From a virus: a stretch of DNA of 21,655 bases. Below the pieces are notes generated by a model. That model did not search any database. It saw only the letters and a list, made by a program, of their open reading frames with translations, and was not told where the DNA came from. The position numbers and the translations under genes are program-made. The stretch is taken from positions 1 through 21,655 of the IMG/VR virus record IMGVR_UViG_3300031521_000381; one strand, written 5' to 3'. Of the stretch, positions 13,130-21,180 are shown piece by piece (within the stretch, counting starts at the first letter, position 1; every line of letters starts with the position of its first letter).

Positions 13130-13564
13130 ATGCGGTCCGCCATCTGCCACAACGGCAACGACTGGTGGTGGGTACGCATCCACGACACCCAGCCCGACAT
13201 GCTGGCCACGGCCAACGCCCTCCATGTCAGGCGCGGTGGTGAACGAGACCACAACCCGCCCGACACGATGGCTTGCTTCCAGCCCTCCGGCTTCTGGTAC
13301 CACGTCGACGACGACGGCGACATGACACCCGCCCGCAAGAACGGTTACACCGGGACCATGCGCCTCGTCCAAGGCAACATCAACAGCGAGATCGTGGCTC
13401 ACGAATGCGTCCACCTCGCACTCAGGACCTACCGCGGCAGACACGACGACCAAGCCACCCTCGGAACCGACTGCGGACCAAACGAAGAGTCCCTCGCCTA
13501 CATCATCGGCCAGACCGTACGCACTATGACCGACGCCCTGTACGAGCTCGGCGTCTGGACCTGA
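13130..13564 (+). CDS. HExxH metalloprotease-like protein
   Basis: A 144-residue protein from ATG 13130 with the ribosome site GGGAGG five bases before it. H91-E-C-V-H95 in EIVAHECVHLAL is an HExxH zinc motif. E119/E120 in NEESLAYIIGQ, about 25 residues later, can supply the third ligand as in gluzincin-like and ImmA-like proteases. The N-terminal half (CHNGNDWWWVRIHD ... FWYHVDDDGD) is beta-rich by appearance. Possible roles are repressor cleavage, as with ImmA, or a peptidase that acts in assembly. A repressor gene is not in the window. Position just before HNH and the packaging genes does not settle the question. Confidence 0.6.
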   Translation: MRSAICHNGNDWWWVRIHDTQPDMLATANALHVRRGGERDHNPPDTMACFQPSGFWYHVDDDGDMTPARKNGYTGTMRLVQGNINSEIVAHECVHLALRTYRGRHDDQATLGTDCGPNEESLAYIIGQTVRTMTDALYELGVWT

Positions 13565-13566
13565 CC

Positions 13567-13893
13567 ATGGCCAAGCGACGTTGCGCCAGGTGCCCCGTCC
13601 TCGTCGACGTCGGCGCCTACCGCGGGCTATGTGATGACTGCCGCCGCACCTGGGACGCAGCACGCGGCACACGCGAGCAGCGTGGCTACGGTGCTCAGCA
13701 TCAGGCAGAGCGGCAGCGCATCCAAGACCAGATGGACCAAGGCGATACCTTCACCTGTGCCCGCTGCCACCAACCCATCACACCCGGCCAGGCATGGCAC
13801 CTCGACCACAACCGCAACCGCACCGGCTACCTCGGCCCAAGCCACGAGCACTGCAACAACAGCGCCGCAGGGCACGCCAGCCACACCCAATAG
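13567..13893 (+). CDS. HNH endonuclease
   Basis: A 108-residue protein from ATG 13567. C6-x2-C9 and C22-x2-C25 form an N-terminal zinc ribbon, and C64-x2-C67 starts the HNH domain. LDHN (D80, H81) with SHEHCNNSAAG (C96, N97) are the metal and catalytic parts of the beta-beta-alpha-metal site. Small free-standing HNH proteins next to terminase genes are an established part of the packaging machine of many cos phages, where they help terminase cut cos. The location, one gene away from the small terminase, fits that role. A homing-type nuclease is the alternative. Confidence 0.88.
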   Translation: MAKRRCARCPVLVDVGAYRGLCDDCRRTWDAARGTREQRGYGAQHQAERQRIQDQMDQGDTFTCARCHQPITPGQAWHLDHNRNRTGYLGPSHEHCNNSAAGHASHTQ

Positions 13894-13987
13894 GGGGTGG
13901 GGGGAGGGGCAAAACCCCTAGTCAGAACACCGCCGGTGAGAGCCGAAAAACGTGCGGAGGGTTCAAACTTTCGCGGAGGGGGCTCAG
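13891..13987 (+). other. G-rich non-coding gap, candidate cos/packaging region
   Basis: The gap between HNH and the MuF-like gene starts with runs of five, six and four G separated by T and A (13892-13909; the first G belongs to the HNH stop codon). AGGGG (13905-13909) pairs with CCCCT (13915-13919) around CAAAA, and TAGGGG (13891-13896) can pair with CCCCTA (13915-13920). CGGAGGG occurs at 13955-13961 and again at 13974-13980; the second copy is the ribosome site for GTG 13988. In HNH-type phages the cos site lies between the HNH and terminase genes, so this is the best cos candidate in the window. No cut position can be given. Confidence 0.35.
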
Positions 13988-14977
13988 GTGGCCACTCCGG
14001 CGGTCTTCTACTCCGAGCAGGTTCGCTTGGCTGATGCGGCAGCACTTATGGCCGCTCGCCAGTGGGAGAAGCTCGGCAGCGACCTGGACAAGTGGCCGGC
14101 GATCGCGGGCCGGCTGGCCTTGATCGTCTCAGGCGCTCAGGTGCGTGCCGCATCGAACGGGATCACGTACGTCGAGGATCAGGTTGGACCTCCGGTCGCG
14201 AAGGTCCGGGCTGCGGCGTTCGGTGGATGGGCCTCCGACGGCATGCCGCTCGACTCGTTGCTCTACGGCTCCGTCGTCCAGTCCCGGCTGAAGTTTGGCT
14301 CGGGCATGACCGACGAGCAGGTGATGGCGTTCGGCGGTAACTGGCTGAGCATGGCCGTCCAACAGCAGGTACTCGACGCCGGCCGTGGCGCTACCGGCGT
14401 GGCGATCGCGGCGACTCCCCGGACGGGCTGGATCCGGTACGTGCACACGCCCTGCTGCCAGTCCTGCGCAGTGCTCGCCGGGAAGTTCTTCAAGTGGAAC
14501 GCAGGGTTCGAGCGGCACCCCCGGTGTAAGTGCACCCACCATCCGGTGAGCGAGGATGCCCCGGAGGGCTTCACCTCAGGAATCACCCCGGACCAGATTC
14601 ACGACCTGACCGATGCGCAGCGCCGAGCGATCGCCGACGGCGCCGACATGAACCAGGTCATCAACGCCTATCGGGGCATGACGCCGAGCATGCGTGGTCG
14701 GATGATCACGACGACTGAGGGCACGACTCGTCGCGGCTGGGCGTCCTACGTGAAGCGCACTCGGGCTCGCCTCACTGGTGAGCAGGTCGCCGAGACAGCC
14801 AAGAACGTCGGCCAGCGCGGCTACATCAAGAACTACGTGGAGCGACGGACCAAGGCCCGTCCGAGCCCGGAACTCATCTACGCGCAGGACATCTCGCGCG
14901 AAGAGGCTGTGCGGCTTCTCGCTCGACACGGCTACATCGTCGGCGACCTCAAGCAGGTCGCCCGTCTATCTCTCTAG
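13988..14977 (+). CDS. MuF-like minor head protein
   Basis: A 329-residue protein. I start it at GTG 13988 behind CGGAGGGGG; GTG 13952 would add 12 residues but has no good ribosome site. The N-terminal half is helical (FYSEQVRLADAAALMAARQW ... AGRLALIVSGAQVRAA). Residues 150-187 hold the MuF/VG15-type signature: YVHTPCCQSCAVLAGKFFKW (C156, C157, C160), then HPRCKCTHHPV (H177, C180, C182, H184), a probable metal site. These minor head proteins line the portal region and help head assembly and DNA ejection. They usually follow the portal gene; here the gene comes before both terminase genes. Confidence 0.8.
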   Translation: MATPAVFYSEQVRLADAAALMAARQWEKLGSDLDKWPAIAGRLALIVSGAQVRAASNGITYVEDQVGPPVAKVRAAAFGGWASDGMPLDSLLYGSVVQSRLKFGSGMTDEQVMAFGGNWLSMAVQQQVLDAGRGATGVAIAATPRTGWIRYVHTPCCQSCAVLAGKFFKWNAGFERHPRCKCTHHPVSEDAPEGFTSGITPDQIHDLTDAQRRAIADGADMNQVINAYRGMTPSMRGRMITTTEGTTRRGWASYVKRTRARLTGEQVAETAKNVGQRGYIKNYVERRTKARPSPELIYAQDISREEAVRLLARHGYIVGDLKQVARLSL

Positions 14978-15018
14978 GGCGCGACGCCCTGGGGATTCCC
15001 TGCCTGGCGCGATGCCAG
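14976..15018 (+). promoter_or_regulatory. Two adjacent small hairpins with nearly identical loops
   Basis: AGGGC-GCGAC-GCCCT (14976-14990) and CTGGC-GCGAT-GCCAG (15004-15018) are perfect 5-bp stems with five-base loops that differ in one base. They lie between the MuF-like gene and the small terminase, and the second hairpin runs directly into the ribosome site AGAAGGAGAGG. They may tune translation or bind a protein. Confidence 0.5.
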
Positions 15019-15030
15019 AAGGAGAGGACC

Positions 15031-15510
15031 ATGACCAGTGGTGGTGCACGTAACCGTTCCGGGCAGGCCCCTGACCCGAACTCTGGCCGTTCGGATCGCC
15101 GCGGATATAAGCTGACGGCGCTCCCGGCTGAGGGGTATGGCGGAGACGCTCCCGAGTGGCCGCTGTCCGAAGCTTCGATCTCTGAACTCACACTCTGGGC
15201 CGAATCGTGGCGCACCCCGCAAGCCTGCGCGTGGTCGATGCCGTCCGAATCGTGGCGAATCCGCACCGTCGCGCTGTGGGTCCGTGTCCGGATCCGCTGC
15301 GAGGATCCTTCCGCCGGCGCGGCCATCCTTGGCCAGCTGCACCGACTCGCTGACCAGATCGGCATGACGACCGCCGGCCTAGCCGAGATGGGCTGGGCGA
15401 TCGCGAAGGACGAGCTGGCGCAACGTCGCAGCGACGAGCCGGAGCAGCAAGAGACTGCCCCCAAGCAGGGTTCGTCGCGGGACCGCATGAAGGTAGTCAG
15501 TGGCCAGTGA
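15031..15510 (+). CDS. Terminase small subunit
   Basis: A 159-residue protein from ATG 15031 with a strong ribosome site. The N-terminus MTSGGARNRSGQAPDPNS and the following LPAEGYGGDAPEWPL and LWAESWRTPQACAW form a pattern I recognise from actinophage small terminases, which continue with a helical core (here AAILGQLHRLADQIGMTTAG, GWAIAKDEL). It should bind the packaging site and load the large terminase. The last 25 residues are polar and disordered in appearance. It overlaps the large terminase start by 11 bases. Confidence 0.85.
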   Translation: MTSGGARNRSGQAPDPNSGRSDRRGYKLTALPAEGYGGDAPEWPLSEASISELTLWAESWRTPQACAWSMPSESWRIRTVALWVRVRIRCEDPSAGAAILGQLHRLADQIGMTTAGLAEMGWAIAKDELAQRRSDEPEQQETAPKQGSSRDRMKVVSGQ

Positions 15511-17125
15511 CGCCCTGGCCATCGACTTCGACCCGCTCCACAGCCTTGGCTTTCTGGTCACGGACTGGATAGAGGCCCACTGCCGGGTTCCCGGTGGCGT
15601 GTTCGAGGGTGAGCCTCTGGTCTTCAATGGCTGGCAGCTGTTCTGCACGGTCAACCACCACCGGATCATCCCGGAGGCGGTCTACGACCCGCGCCGACTG
15701 TTGGCGCCGTTCCACAACCGCCGCTCCGTGGTCGTCGGACCACAGAAGTGCGGGAAGTCGCCGTGGGGCGCAGGCATGCTACTCGCGGAGGGTGTTGGCC
15801 CGACTCTGTTCGCCGGATGGGCCCGTGGCGATGAGGTGTACCGCTGCGAGGACCACGGATGCGGATGTGGCTGGGAGTACCACTACCAGCCCGGCGAGGC
15901 GATGGGGATGCCGCGACGCAAGTCGCTGCTGGGCCTGTTGGCGTTCTCCGAGGCGCAGACGCAGAACGTGTATGAGCCGTTGCAGACGATGATCCACAAC
16001 GGTCCGCTCTCCGAGTTCGTGCACGTCCGCGAAGGCTTCATCCGGCTCCCCAACAGGGGCATGATCATCCCGTTGTCGAGGGCTGCACGGTCGAAGCTGG
16101 GCAAGCCGCTGACAGGGGCGCTCGGCGATGAGTCCGGGCTCTACACCAAGCAGAACGGTGTGCTCGACACGTGGCAGACGATGCGCCGCGGTGTGGCAGG
16201 CATGCAGGGCCGCTCGATCGAGCTCACGAACCCGTGGGACCCGATGGAGAACTCCGCCGCCCAGCAGGCCTTCGACTCGTTGCGGCCCGACATCTTCCGC
16301 TACTACCGCAAGCCGCCGGCGAACCTGTCGTACGCCAACAAGCGGGATCGGCACAAGATCCACGTCTACGTCTACGCAGACAGCCCGTGGGTAGATCCCA
16401 AGGGCATCGACGCGGACGCCGCCGAGCTCGTCGAGACCGACCCGACGCAGGCTGAGCGGTTCTTCGGTAACCGCCTCGTGCAGGGCTTGGGCGCCTACCT
16501 CACGGAAGCGCTGTACGAGTCGGCCGAGAAGCATATCGACGTCCCCGACGGAACCCCGGTATCTGGCGGGTTCGACGGCTCGAGGTCGGGTGACTGGTCA
16601 GTGCTCCGGCTGGAAACGCTCGACGGGCACCGGTTCACCCCGACGTACGGCCCCGACAAGCGGCCGGCGGTGTGGCGGCCGGATGAGTGGCCGGAGGGAC
16701 GTATCCCACGGGGCGAGGTCAACGCGTGTGTCGATGAGGTGTTCCGCCGCTACGACGTGGGCCTCATCTACTTCGACCCGCGGCACTTCGAGACGCAGGT
16801 GGACGCCTACGCGTCGGAGTTCGGGGAAGACCGGGCGGTGCAGTGGCCGACGAACTCGATCACCCGCATGTTCCCGGCGCTCGTTCGGTACCGCGAGGAC
16901 CTGGCCGAGAAGCTCACCACCCACGAACCGGATCCCGTGTTCCGGGCCAACGCCCTGGCGGCCCGGAAGGTCGCGAAGCCGGGCGACAAATTCATCCTCG
17001 GGAAGCCTTCCGAGAACCAGAAGATCGACGTCCTGATGGCCGACGTGCTCGCGCACGAAGCGGCCTGCGATGCACGCGCTACCGGATGGGCCCCGACCGG
17101 GGAGTCTGCAATGTACGTCTACTGA
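15500..17125 (+). CDS. Terminase large subunit
   Basis: A 541-residue protein from GTG 15500. Walker A is VGPQKCGKS (G80-S87) and Walker B is ALGDES (207-212, with D210 and catalytic E211). The region between contains a Cys-rich insertion (CEDHGCGCGW). The C-terminal RNase H-like nuclease shows D359 in GGFDGSRSGDWS, D426 in YFDPRHFE and D510/D515 in KIDVLMADVLAHEA. It packages DNA into the prohead with ATP and cuts the concatemer. Both domains are complete, so the gene looks functional, unlike three of the early genes. Confidence 0.97.
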   Translation: MASDALAIDFDPLHSLGFLVTDWIEAHCRVPGGVFEGEPLVFNGWQLFCTVNHHRIIPEAVYDPRRLLAPFHNRRSVVVGPQKCGKSPWGAGMLLAEGVGPTLFAGWARGDEVYRCEDHGCGCGWEYHYQPGEAMGMPRRKSLLGLLAFSEAQTQNVYEPLQTMIHNGPLSEFVHVREGFIRLPNRGMIIPLSRAARSKLGKPLTGALGDESGLYTKQNGVLDTWQTMRRGVAGMQGRSIELTNPWDPMENSAAQQAFDSLRPDIFRYYRKPPANLSYANKRDRHKIHVYVYADSPWVDPKGIDADAAELVETDPTQAERFFGNRLVQGLGAYLTEALYESAEKHIDVPDGTPVSGGFDGSRSGDWSVLRLETLDGHRFTPTYGPDKRPAVWRPDEWPEGRIPRGEVNACVDEVFRRYDVGLIYFDPRHFETQVDAYASEFGEDRAVQWPTNSITRMFPALVRYREDLAEKLTTHEPDPVFRANALAARKVAKPGDKFILGKPSENQKIDVLMADVLAHEAACDARATGWAPTGESAMYVY

Positions 17126-17138
17126 AGGGTGGTGACCG

Positions 17139-18566
17139 ATGACGCTGGTGCCGTTCACTCCACGAGCCACCGATCCGGACCAGGCCACTCTCACCATTCT
17201 CGGCAACCTTGAGGGTGTTCGCGCGAACTGGATCATGGGCGATCTCGGCCTCCTGGTCTGCGAGCAGTACTACACCGGGACCCAACCCCTGCAGTACATG
17301 TCGAAGGACCTGGAGAAGGACCTTGGCGAGACCGTCACGCAGCTGGTCATCAACTGGCCGCAGATGGTCGCCGACGCGTACGCCGAGCGGCACGTGTGCA
17401 CCGGCTTCCGCTATCCGTCCACGGACGCCGGCGCGGCTGTCAGCGGCGACGAGCTGTGGCAGTGGTGGCAGGCGAACAACATGGACGAGCAGGCCAACAT
17501 GGCCCAGGTCGACGCGATCTCGCTGTCGAAGGCGGCGCTGCTCGTCGGCCCTGCCGTCGGGAGCGGTGCTCCCGTGATTACGGCGGAGTCGGCGTTCGAC
17601 GTTGCATGGATCCGCGACCCCCGGTCCGGAATGGTGATTCGGGGCCTCAAGGCGTGGTCCGAGATGCTTGATGACCGGACGACCATTCAGTGGCGGAACA
17701 TCTACCTTCCCGGCCGACGGATCACCCTGCGCACGGCGCCCGGGGGTGGCGGTTGGTATGTCGACCAAGACGTGAAGTCGACCGAGTTCGTGCCACTGGT
17801 GCCGCTGGTGAACCGTCCCCGGTTGAAGCAGCGCGAAGGCCGGACCGAGTTCGCGCCGATCATTCCTGTCGCGAACGCTGCCAACAAGATGGCCACCGAC
17901 ATGATGGTGTCCGGCGAGTTCCACGCCATGCCCCGCCGGTGGGTGTTCGGCCTCAAGGCGACTGACTTCAAGAACCCTGACGGCACCACCAAGAACGCAT
18001 GGTCGGTCATCAAGGGCCGCCTGTGGGCGACAGAGAAGAAGCCGTCCGAGGTATCCGTTGGCCAGTTCACCGAGTCTTCGCTGACGAACTTCCACGACAC
18101 CATCAAGCTCCTCGCGCGCCTCACGGCGCAGCTGTCCGGGATGCCGTCGGACTACATGAGCTTCGACTCGGTCAACCCGCCCAGTGCCGATGCGCTGCGG
18201 GCATCTGAGCGGCGCATGGTCAAGAAGTGTGAGGACCAGCAGGTGTCGTTCGGCGGCTCGTACGAGACGGCCCTGCGGCACGCGATCAGGTTCGCGACCG
18301 GCAAGTACGACAACGCCGCGATGATGCTCGAAACCAGCTGGCGCGACCCGGGCACCCCGACCACCGCACAGGTGACGGATGCGGCTGTGAAGAAGGTCAC
18401 CACGAAGGGCGCCGACGGCCGGCCGCTCGTCCCGACCGAGCAGGGCCGCATCGACCTTGGCTACACCCCGCAGGAGCGCGACGACATGGTGCAGATGGAA
18501 GCCCGCGCGCTGAACCTCGACCCCGACGAGGTGGCGCTCATGGCGCTCCTCGACGGCGCCAAGTAA
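17139..18566 (+). CDS. Portal protein, SPP1 Gp6 type
   Basis: A 475-residue protein from ATG 17139 with GGTGGTGA just before it. The sequence has the usual features of SPP1-like portals in actinophages: YYTGTQPLQYM near residue 45, NWPQMVADAYAERH, a central VPLVPLVNRPRLKQREGRTE, a stem/wing region with HDTIKLLARLTAQLSGMPSD and NPPSADALRASERRMV, and an acidic C-terminus. It forms the dodecameric ring at the capsid vertex through which DNA passes. It lies between the large terminase and the scaffold gene with no MuF gene between them. Confidence 0.95.
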   Translation: MTLVPFTPRATDPDQATLTILGNLEGVRANWIMGDLGLLVCEQYYTGTQPLQYMSKDLEKDLGETVTQLVINWPQMVADAYAERHVCTGFRYPSTDAGAAVSGDELWQWWQANNMDEQANMAQVDAISLSKAALLVGPAVGSGAPVITAESAFDVAWIRDPRSGMVIRGLKAWSEMLDDRTTIQWRNIYLPGRRITLRTAPGGGGWYVDQDVKSTEFVPLVPLVNRPRLKQREGRTEFAPIIPVANAANKMATDMMVSGEFHAMPRRWVFGLKATDFKNPDGTTKNAWSVIKGRLWATEKKPSEVSVGQFTESSLTNFHDTIKLLARLTAQLSGMPSDYMSFDSVNPPSADALRASERRMVKKCEDQQVSFGGSYETALRHAIRFATGKYDNAAMMLETSWRDPGTPTTAQVTDAAVKKVTTKGADGRPLVPTEQGRIDLGYTPQERDDMVQMEARALNLDPDEVALMALLDGAK

Positions 18567-18582
18567 CACCCCCACAAGACCT

Positions 18583-18606
18583 CCCCGGCGAGCGAATCGT
18601 CCGGGG
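18583..18606 (+). other. Intergenic stem-loop between portal and scaffold genes
   Basis: CCCCGGCGA (18583-18591) pairs with TCG (18597-18599) and CCGGGG (18601-18606) with one bulged T at 18600, leaving the loop GCGAA. No T-run follows. It may set relative expression of portal and scaffold by processing or partial termination, which is inference. Confidence 0.5.
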
Positions 18607-18631
18607 TCATCCAAGCGATTTGGAGAAGACC

Positions 18632-19177
18632 ATGTCCCTGCCCACCACTGAGCCCATCACCCCCATCCCGACGCCGCCCCCGGCCGCCGCACCGGTGCCA
18701 CAAGCGCCGGCCAAGCCCGAAGCGGTACAGACCCCGGACCCTAAGCCGGAAGACGCCCTGCGCGCCCCCGGGTTGAAGGCCCTGGAGACCGAGCGGGAAC
18801 GTGCCAAGAAGGCTGAATCCCAGCTGGCGGCGCTCGAGCCCTACAAGAAGGTGCTCGAAGGCCTGCAGAGGATGCTCACCCCCGAAGGGGAGACCGAGCA
18901 GCCGAAGCCGGAAGACCTGATCAAGAAGATCAACGATCGTCTCGACCAGGCGGACCGCAAGGCCGCGGTGAACGAGCTCGCCCGTACCCACGGGATCACC
19001 AGCAATGACGACATTGCGCTGCTCGATGCAGTCGTTGATCCCCAGCAGCGCGAGGCGCTCGCACTCAGGCTCAAGGGCGTTGCGGCGGCCATCCCGCCCG
19101 ACCCCGGACAGGGCAACCACCCCGGCACTCAGACCCCTGAGGACGCCGAATACGAAACGTACTTCCCGACCAAATAG
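18632..19177 (+). CDS. Capsid scaffolding protein
   Basis: A 181-residue protein from ATG 18632 behind TGGAGAAG. The first 40 residues are Pro/Ala/Thr-rich and flexible. Residues about 45-75 form a coiled coil (LKALETERERAKKAESQLAA), followed by PYKKVLEGLQRML and the helical LIKKINDRLDQADRKAAVNE. The acidic tail ends in AEYETYFPTK. Length, charge pattern and position between portal and capsid genes are those of a scaffold that guides prohead assembly and is then lost. Confidence 0.85.
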   Translation: MSLPTTEPITPIPTPPPAAAPVPQAPAKPEAVQTPDPKPEDALRAPGLKALETERERAKKAESQLAALEPYKKVLEGLQRMLTPEGETEQPKPEDLIKKINDRLDQADRKAAVNELARTHGITSNDDIALLDAVVDPQQREALALRLKGVAAAIPPDPGQGNHPGTQTPEDAEYETYFPTK

Positions 19178-19194
19178 AAAGTGAGGGTACGGCC

Positions 19195-19548
19195 ATGGCC
19201 GACTACCTCCCCATCTTCAAGCCTGGTCAGGCATTCACTCTCAAGGCCTCCGCCACCATCACCGGTGGCCAGATCGTTGAGATGACTGGCTCAGGCACCG
19301 TTGGACCGGCTGGCGCCGCGTCCACCAAGGTCGTTGGTGTCGCTGGCTTCGACGCCGCGATCAACGACAACGTCACCATCTACGCCGGCGGAGTGCAGCA
19401 CTGCACCGCTTCCGGTGGCATCACTGCCGGTGACGTCGTCCAGGCCGCAGCTGCAGGAGCCATCGCAACCGGCTCCACCGCACCGCTCGGCGTCGCCCTC
19501 ACGACCGTGCTCACCGGCGCGGACGTCCGAGTTCTCTTCAACCGCTGA
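19195..19548 (+). CDS. Head decoration protein, DUF2190-like
   Basis: A 117-residue protein from ATG 19195. It begins YLPIFKPGQAFTLKASATIT and continues with GGQIVEMTGSGTVGPAG, VVGVAGFDAAINDNVTIYA, GGITAGDVVQAAAAG and a last strand ADVRVLFN. This Gly/Ala/Thr-rich beta protein is the DUF2190-type small capsid protein found directly before major capsid genes. It probably binds the capsid surface and stabilises it. Confidence 0.8.
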   Translation: MADYLPIFKPGQAFTLKASATITGGQIVEMTGSGTVGPAGAASTKVVGVAGFDAAINDNVTIYAGGVQHCTASGGITAGDVVQAAAAGAIATGSTAPLGVALTTVLTGADVRVLFNR

Positions 19549-19564
19549 GAGGAAGTGACCTGAC

Positions 19565-20494
19565 ATGAGCTCTTACCCTCCGGGTACCGTCACCGTTTCG
19601 GGGACCAACCTCACGGCGTCGTACTTCCTCTCCAAGCCCGACTTCGTGGCCCGTCGGCTGCGCCAGCTGGCCGATCTGCGTTACGTCGGCAGCAACCTGC
19701 TGCGCGGCCGTGCGCAGACCACCGGTGGAGCAGTTGGCTACGAGGTGGCCGGTGAGTCCATCTTCGCCGACAACGCTCCCGAGGTCGTCGCTCCTGGCGG
19801 CGAGTACACCCTCACCACGACCGGCGCCGGCACCCCTGCCGTCGCGAAGGTCTCCAAGTTCGGCAAGGATTCCCTCGTCACCGATGAGGACATCAAGCGC
19901 CGCAACATGGACCCGGTCAACCGTGGCCTGAACAAGCTGGCGAACTCCAGCGGCCTGATCGTCGATCAGGCTGTCGGCTCGGCCATCTCGTCCGCAGTCA
20001 CCACAACCGCTGCCGCGGCAGCCAAGTGGAACCTGACGGCAACCGACACCCTGCTCCTGGACGTCATGCTCGCGCAGGCCGCGATCACCGGCCAGAACCT
20101 CGGATACGTGCCCGACACCCTTCTGGTGTCCGACATCATCTGGGCCTGGATGACGGCCAACAAGGGACTGGCTGCCCTGCTGGGTCGCGAGAACATGAAC
20201 AACCCGGTCTACACCGGGCGGTTCGCCAACCTCGCCGGACTCGACATCGTCCACGTCCCGGTCGCGAACATGCCCGGCGCCGACGGCACCGCCGCATGGG
20301 TCCTCGACACCACCAACCTCGGCTTCATCGCCAAGGAGGACCTGGGCGGCGGCTACCTGCCGGCCGGTGATCTGGTGGAGTCCAAGACCATCCGTGACGA
20401 GAGCAACGATGCCTGGCGTCTGCGCGCCCGGGTCAACTTCGCTGCGGCCGTCACCGACCCGCTCGCCGGCTACAAGATCAACACGGTCGCCTGA
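19565..20494 (+). CDS. Major capsid protein, HK97 fold
   Basis: A 309-residue protein from ATG 19565 with GAGGAAGTGA upstream. It starts with a short N-arm and LTASYFLSKPDFVARRLRQL. The middle has FGKDSLVTDEDIKRRNMDPV (E-loop/spine-type region), a helix with LLLDVMLAQAAITGQNLGYV, and VPDTLLVSDIIWAWMTANKG, as in HK97-fold capsid proteins. A C-terminal RDESNDAWRLRARVNFAAAV strand follows. There is no long N-terminal delta domain, in agreement with a separate scaffold gene. Confidence 0.92.
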   Translation: MSSYPPGTVTVSGTNLTASYFLSKPDFVARRLRQLADLRYVGSNLLRGRAQTTGGAVGYEVAGESIFADNAPEVVAPGGEYTLTTTGAGTPAVAKVSKFGKDSLVTDEDIKRRNMDPVNRGLNKLANSSGLIVDQAVGSAISSAVTTTAAAAAKWNLTATDTLLLDVMLAQAAITGQNLGYVPDTLLVSDIIWAWMTANKGLAALLGRENMNNPVYTGRFANLAGLDIVHVPVANMPGADGTAAWVLDTTNLGFIAKEDLGGGYLPAGDLVESKTIRDESNDAWRLRARVNFAAAVTDPLAGYKINTVA

Positions 20495-20790
20495 TGCCCA
20501 GGCGGGCCGTGAGCAAGCCGGTCGAGGACCCGACGCCGGACGAGGTGCAGCCTCAGCCGGTCGTGGAACCTGCCCCGGTGCCGGACCCGACGGCCATCGT
20601 GCCCGAGGCCGCACCGGTCGAGGAACCGAAGGCCGACGAGCCCGAACGGCTCACGGTCCTGTCCGTGTTCGCCCACGCAACGCTCAAGACCGGTGAGGTC
20701 AAGATGCTGAGCAAGGGCGACGTGGTCGAAGCAGACAAGTACGACGAGAAGTCGCTGGCCCACCTCGTGGGCATCGGCTTCATCGGCTGA
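20494..20790 (+). CDS. Small Pro/Glu-rich protein after the capsid gene
   Basis: A 98-residue protein whose ATG 20494 shares a base with the capsid stop (TGATG). Residues 1-50 are Pro, Glu, Val and Ala rich and probably disordered. Residues 52-98 (LTVLSVFAHATLKTGEVKML ... LAHLVGIGFIG) form a compact beta-like domain. I do not recognise a named family; similar small proteins follow capsid genes in many siphoviruses. It may be a head or connector accessory protein. Confidence 0.65.
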   Translation: MPRRAVSKPVEDPTPDEVQPQPVVEPAPVPDPTAIVPEAAPVEEPKADEPERLTVLSVFAHATLKTGEVKMLSKGDVVEADKYDEKSLAHLVGIGFIG

Positions 20791-20814
20791 ACAACGAACG
20801 GAGGGGGTGCGGCC

Positions 20815-21180
20815 ATGGCAACTGTCACATGGGGCGATGTCCAGGCAACGCTGGGCCGCACCCTCACCAATGCGCAGCAGCAGCAGGCTGTGGCGTGGAT
20901 CGCTCAGGCGCGGACGATCATTAGCGCCCGGGCCGTTCGTGAAGCGACAACACTCGACGGCCTCGACCAAGACATCCTGGCCATGGTCGTCACTGAGGCT
21001 GTCGCAACCCGCATGAAGCGGCCGGACGACGCGACCGAAGTGCAGGTACAGGTCGACGACGCCCAGACCACCAAGCGCTACGAGTCATCCACCGGGCAGA
21101 TCGAGATCCTCGACATCTGGTGGAACCTCCTGTTCCCCGGCGAGATCCAAGCCGCGTTCAGCATCGGCTTCGAGGCCTGA
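20815..21180 (+). CDS. Head-tail adaptor, Gp19/Gp15/Gp42-like
   Basis: A 121-residue protein from ATG 20815 with a strong GGAGGGGG ribosome site. It is helical at the N-terminus (TWGDVQATLGRTLTNAQQQQ, AVAWIAQARTIISAR) with a middle ILAMVVTEAVATRMKRPD and a C-terminal aromatic part (IWWNLLFPGE). This is the pattern of the phage Gp19/Gp15/Gp42 family of head-completion adaptors, and the position after the capsid genes agrees. It would attach to the portal ring. Confidence 0.8.
   Translation: MATVTWGDVQATLGRTLTNAQQQQAVAWIAQARTIISARAVREATTLDGLDQDILAMVVTEAVATRMKRPDDATEVQVQVDDAQTTKRYESSTGQIEILDIWWNLLFPGEIQAAFSIGFEA

Noticed and set aside
13020-13325. A + strand frame beginning in the structured gap (GTG 13020)
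   Set aside because: It overlaps the HExxH gene in another frame, has no ribosome site and a shadow-like Thr/Pro/Arg composition.
13892-13909. A G-quadruplex in the G-run
   Set aside because: Only three separated runs of three or more G are present close together; a fourth would need a long loop, so a canonical quadruplex is not supported.
17079-18614. A 511-codon open frame on the - strand over the portal gene
   Set aside because: It is antisense to a clearly recognised portal gene, has the Arg/Gly/Val/His-rich composition of GC-rich shadow frames and no recognisable domain.
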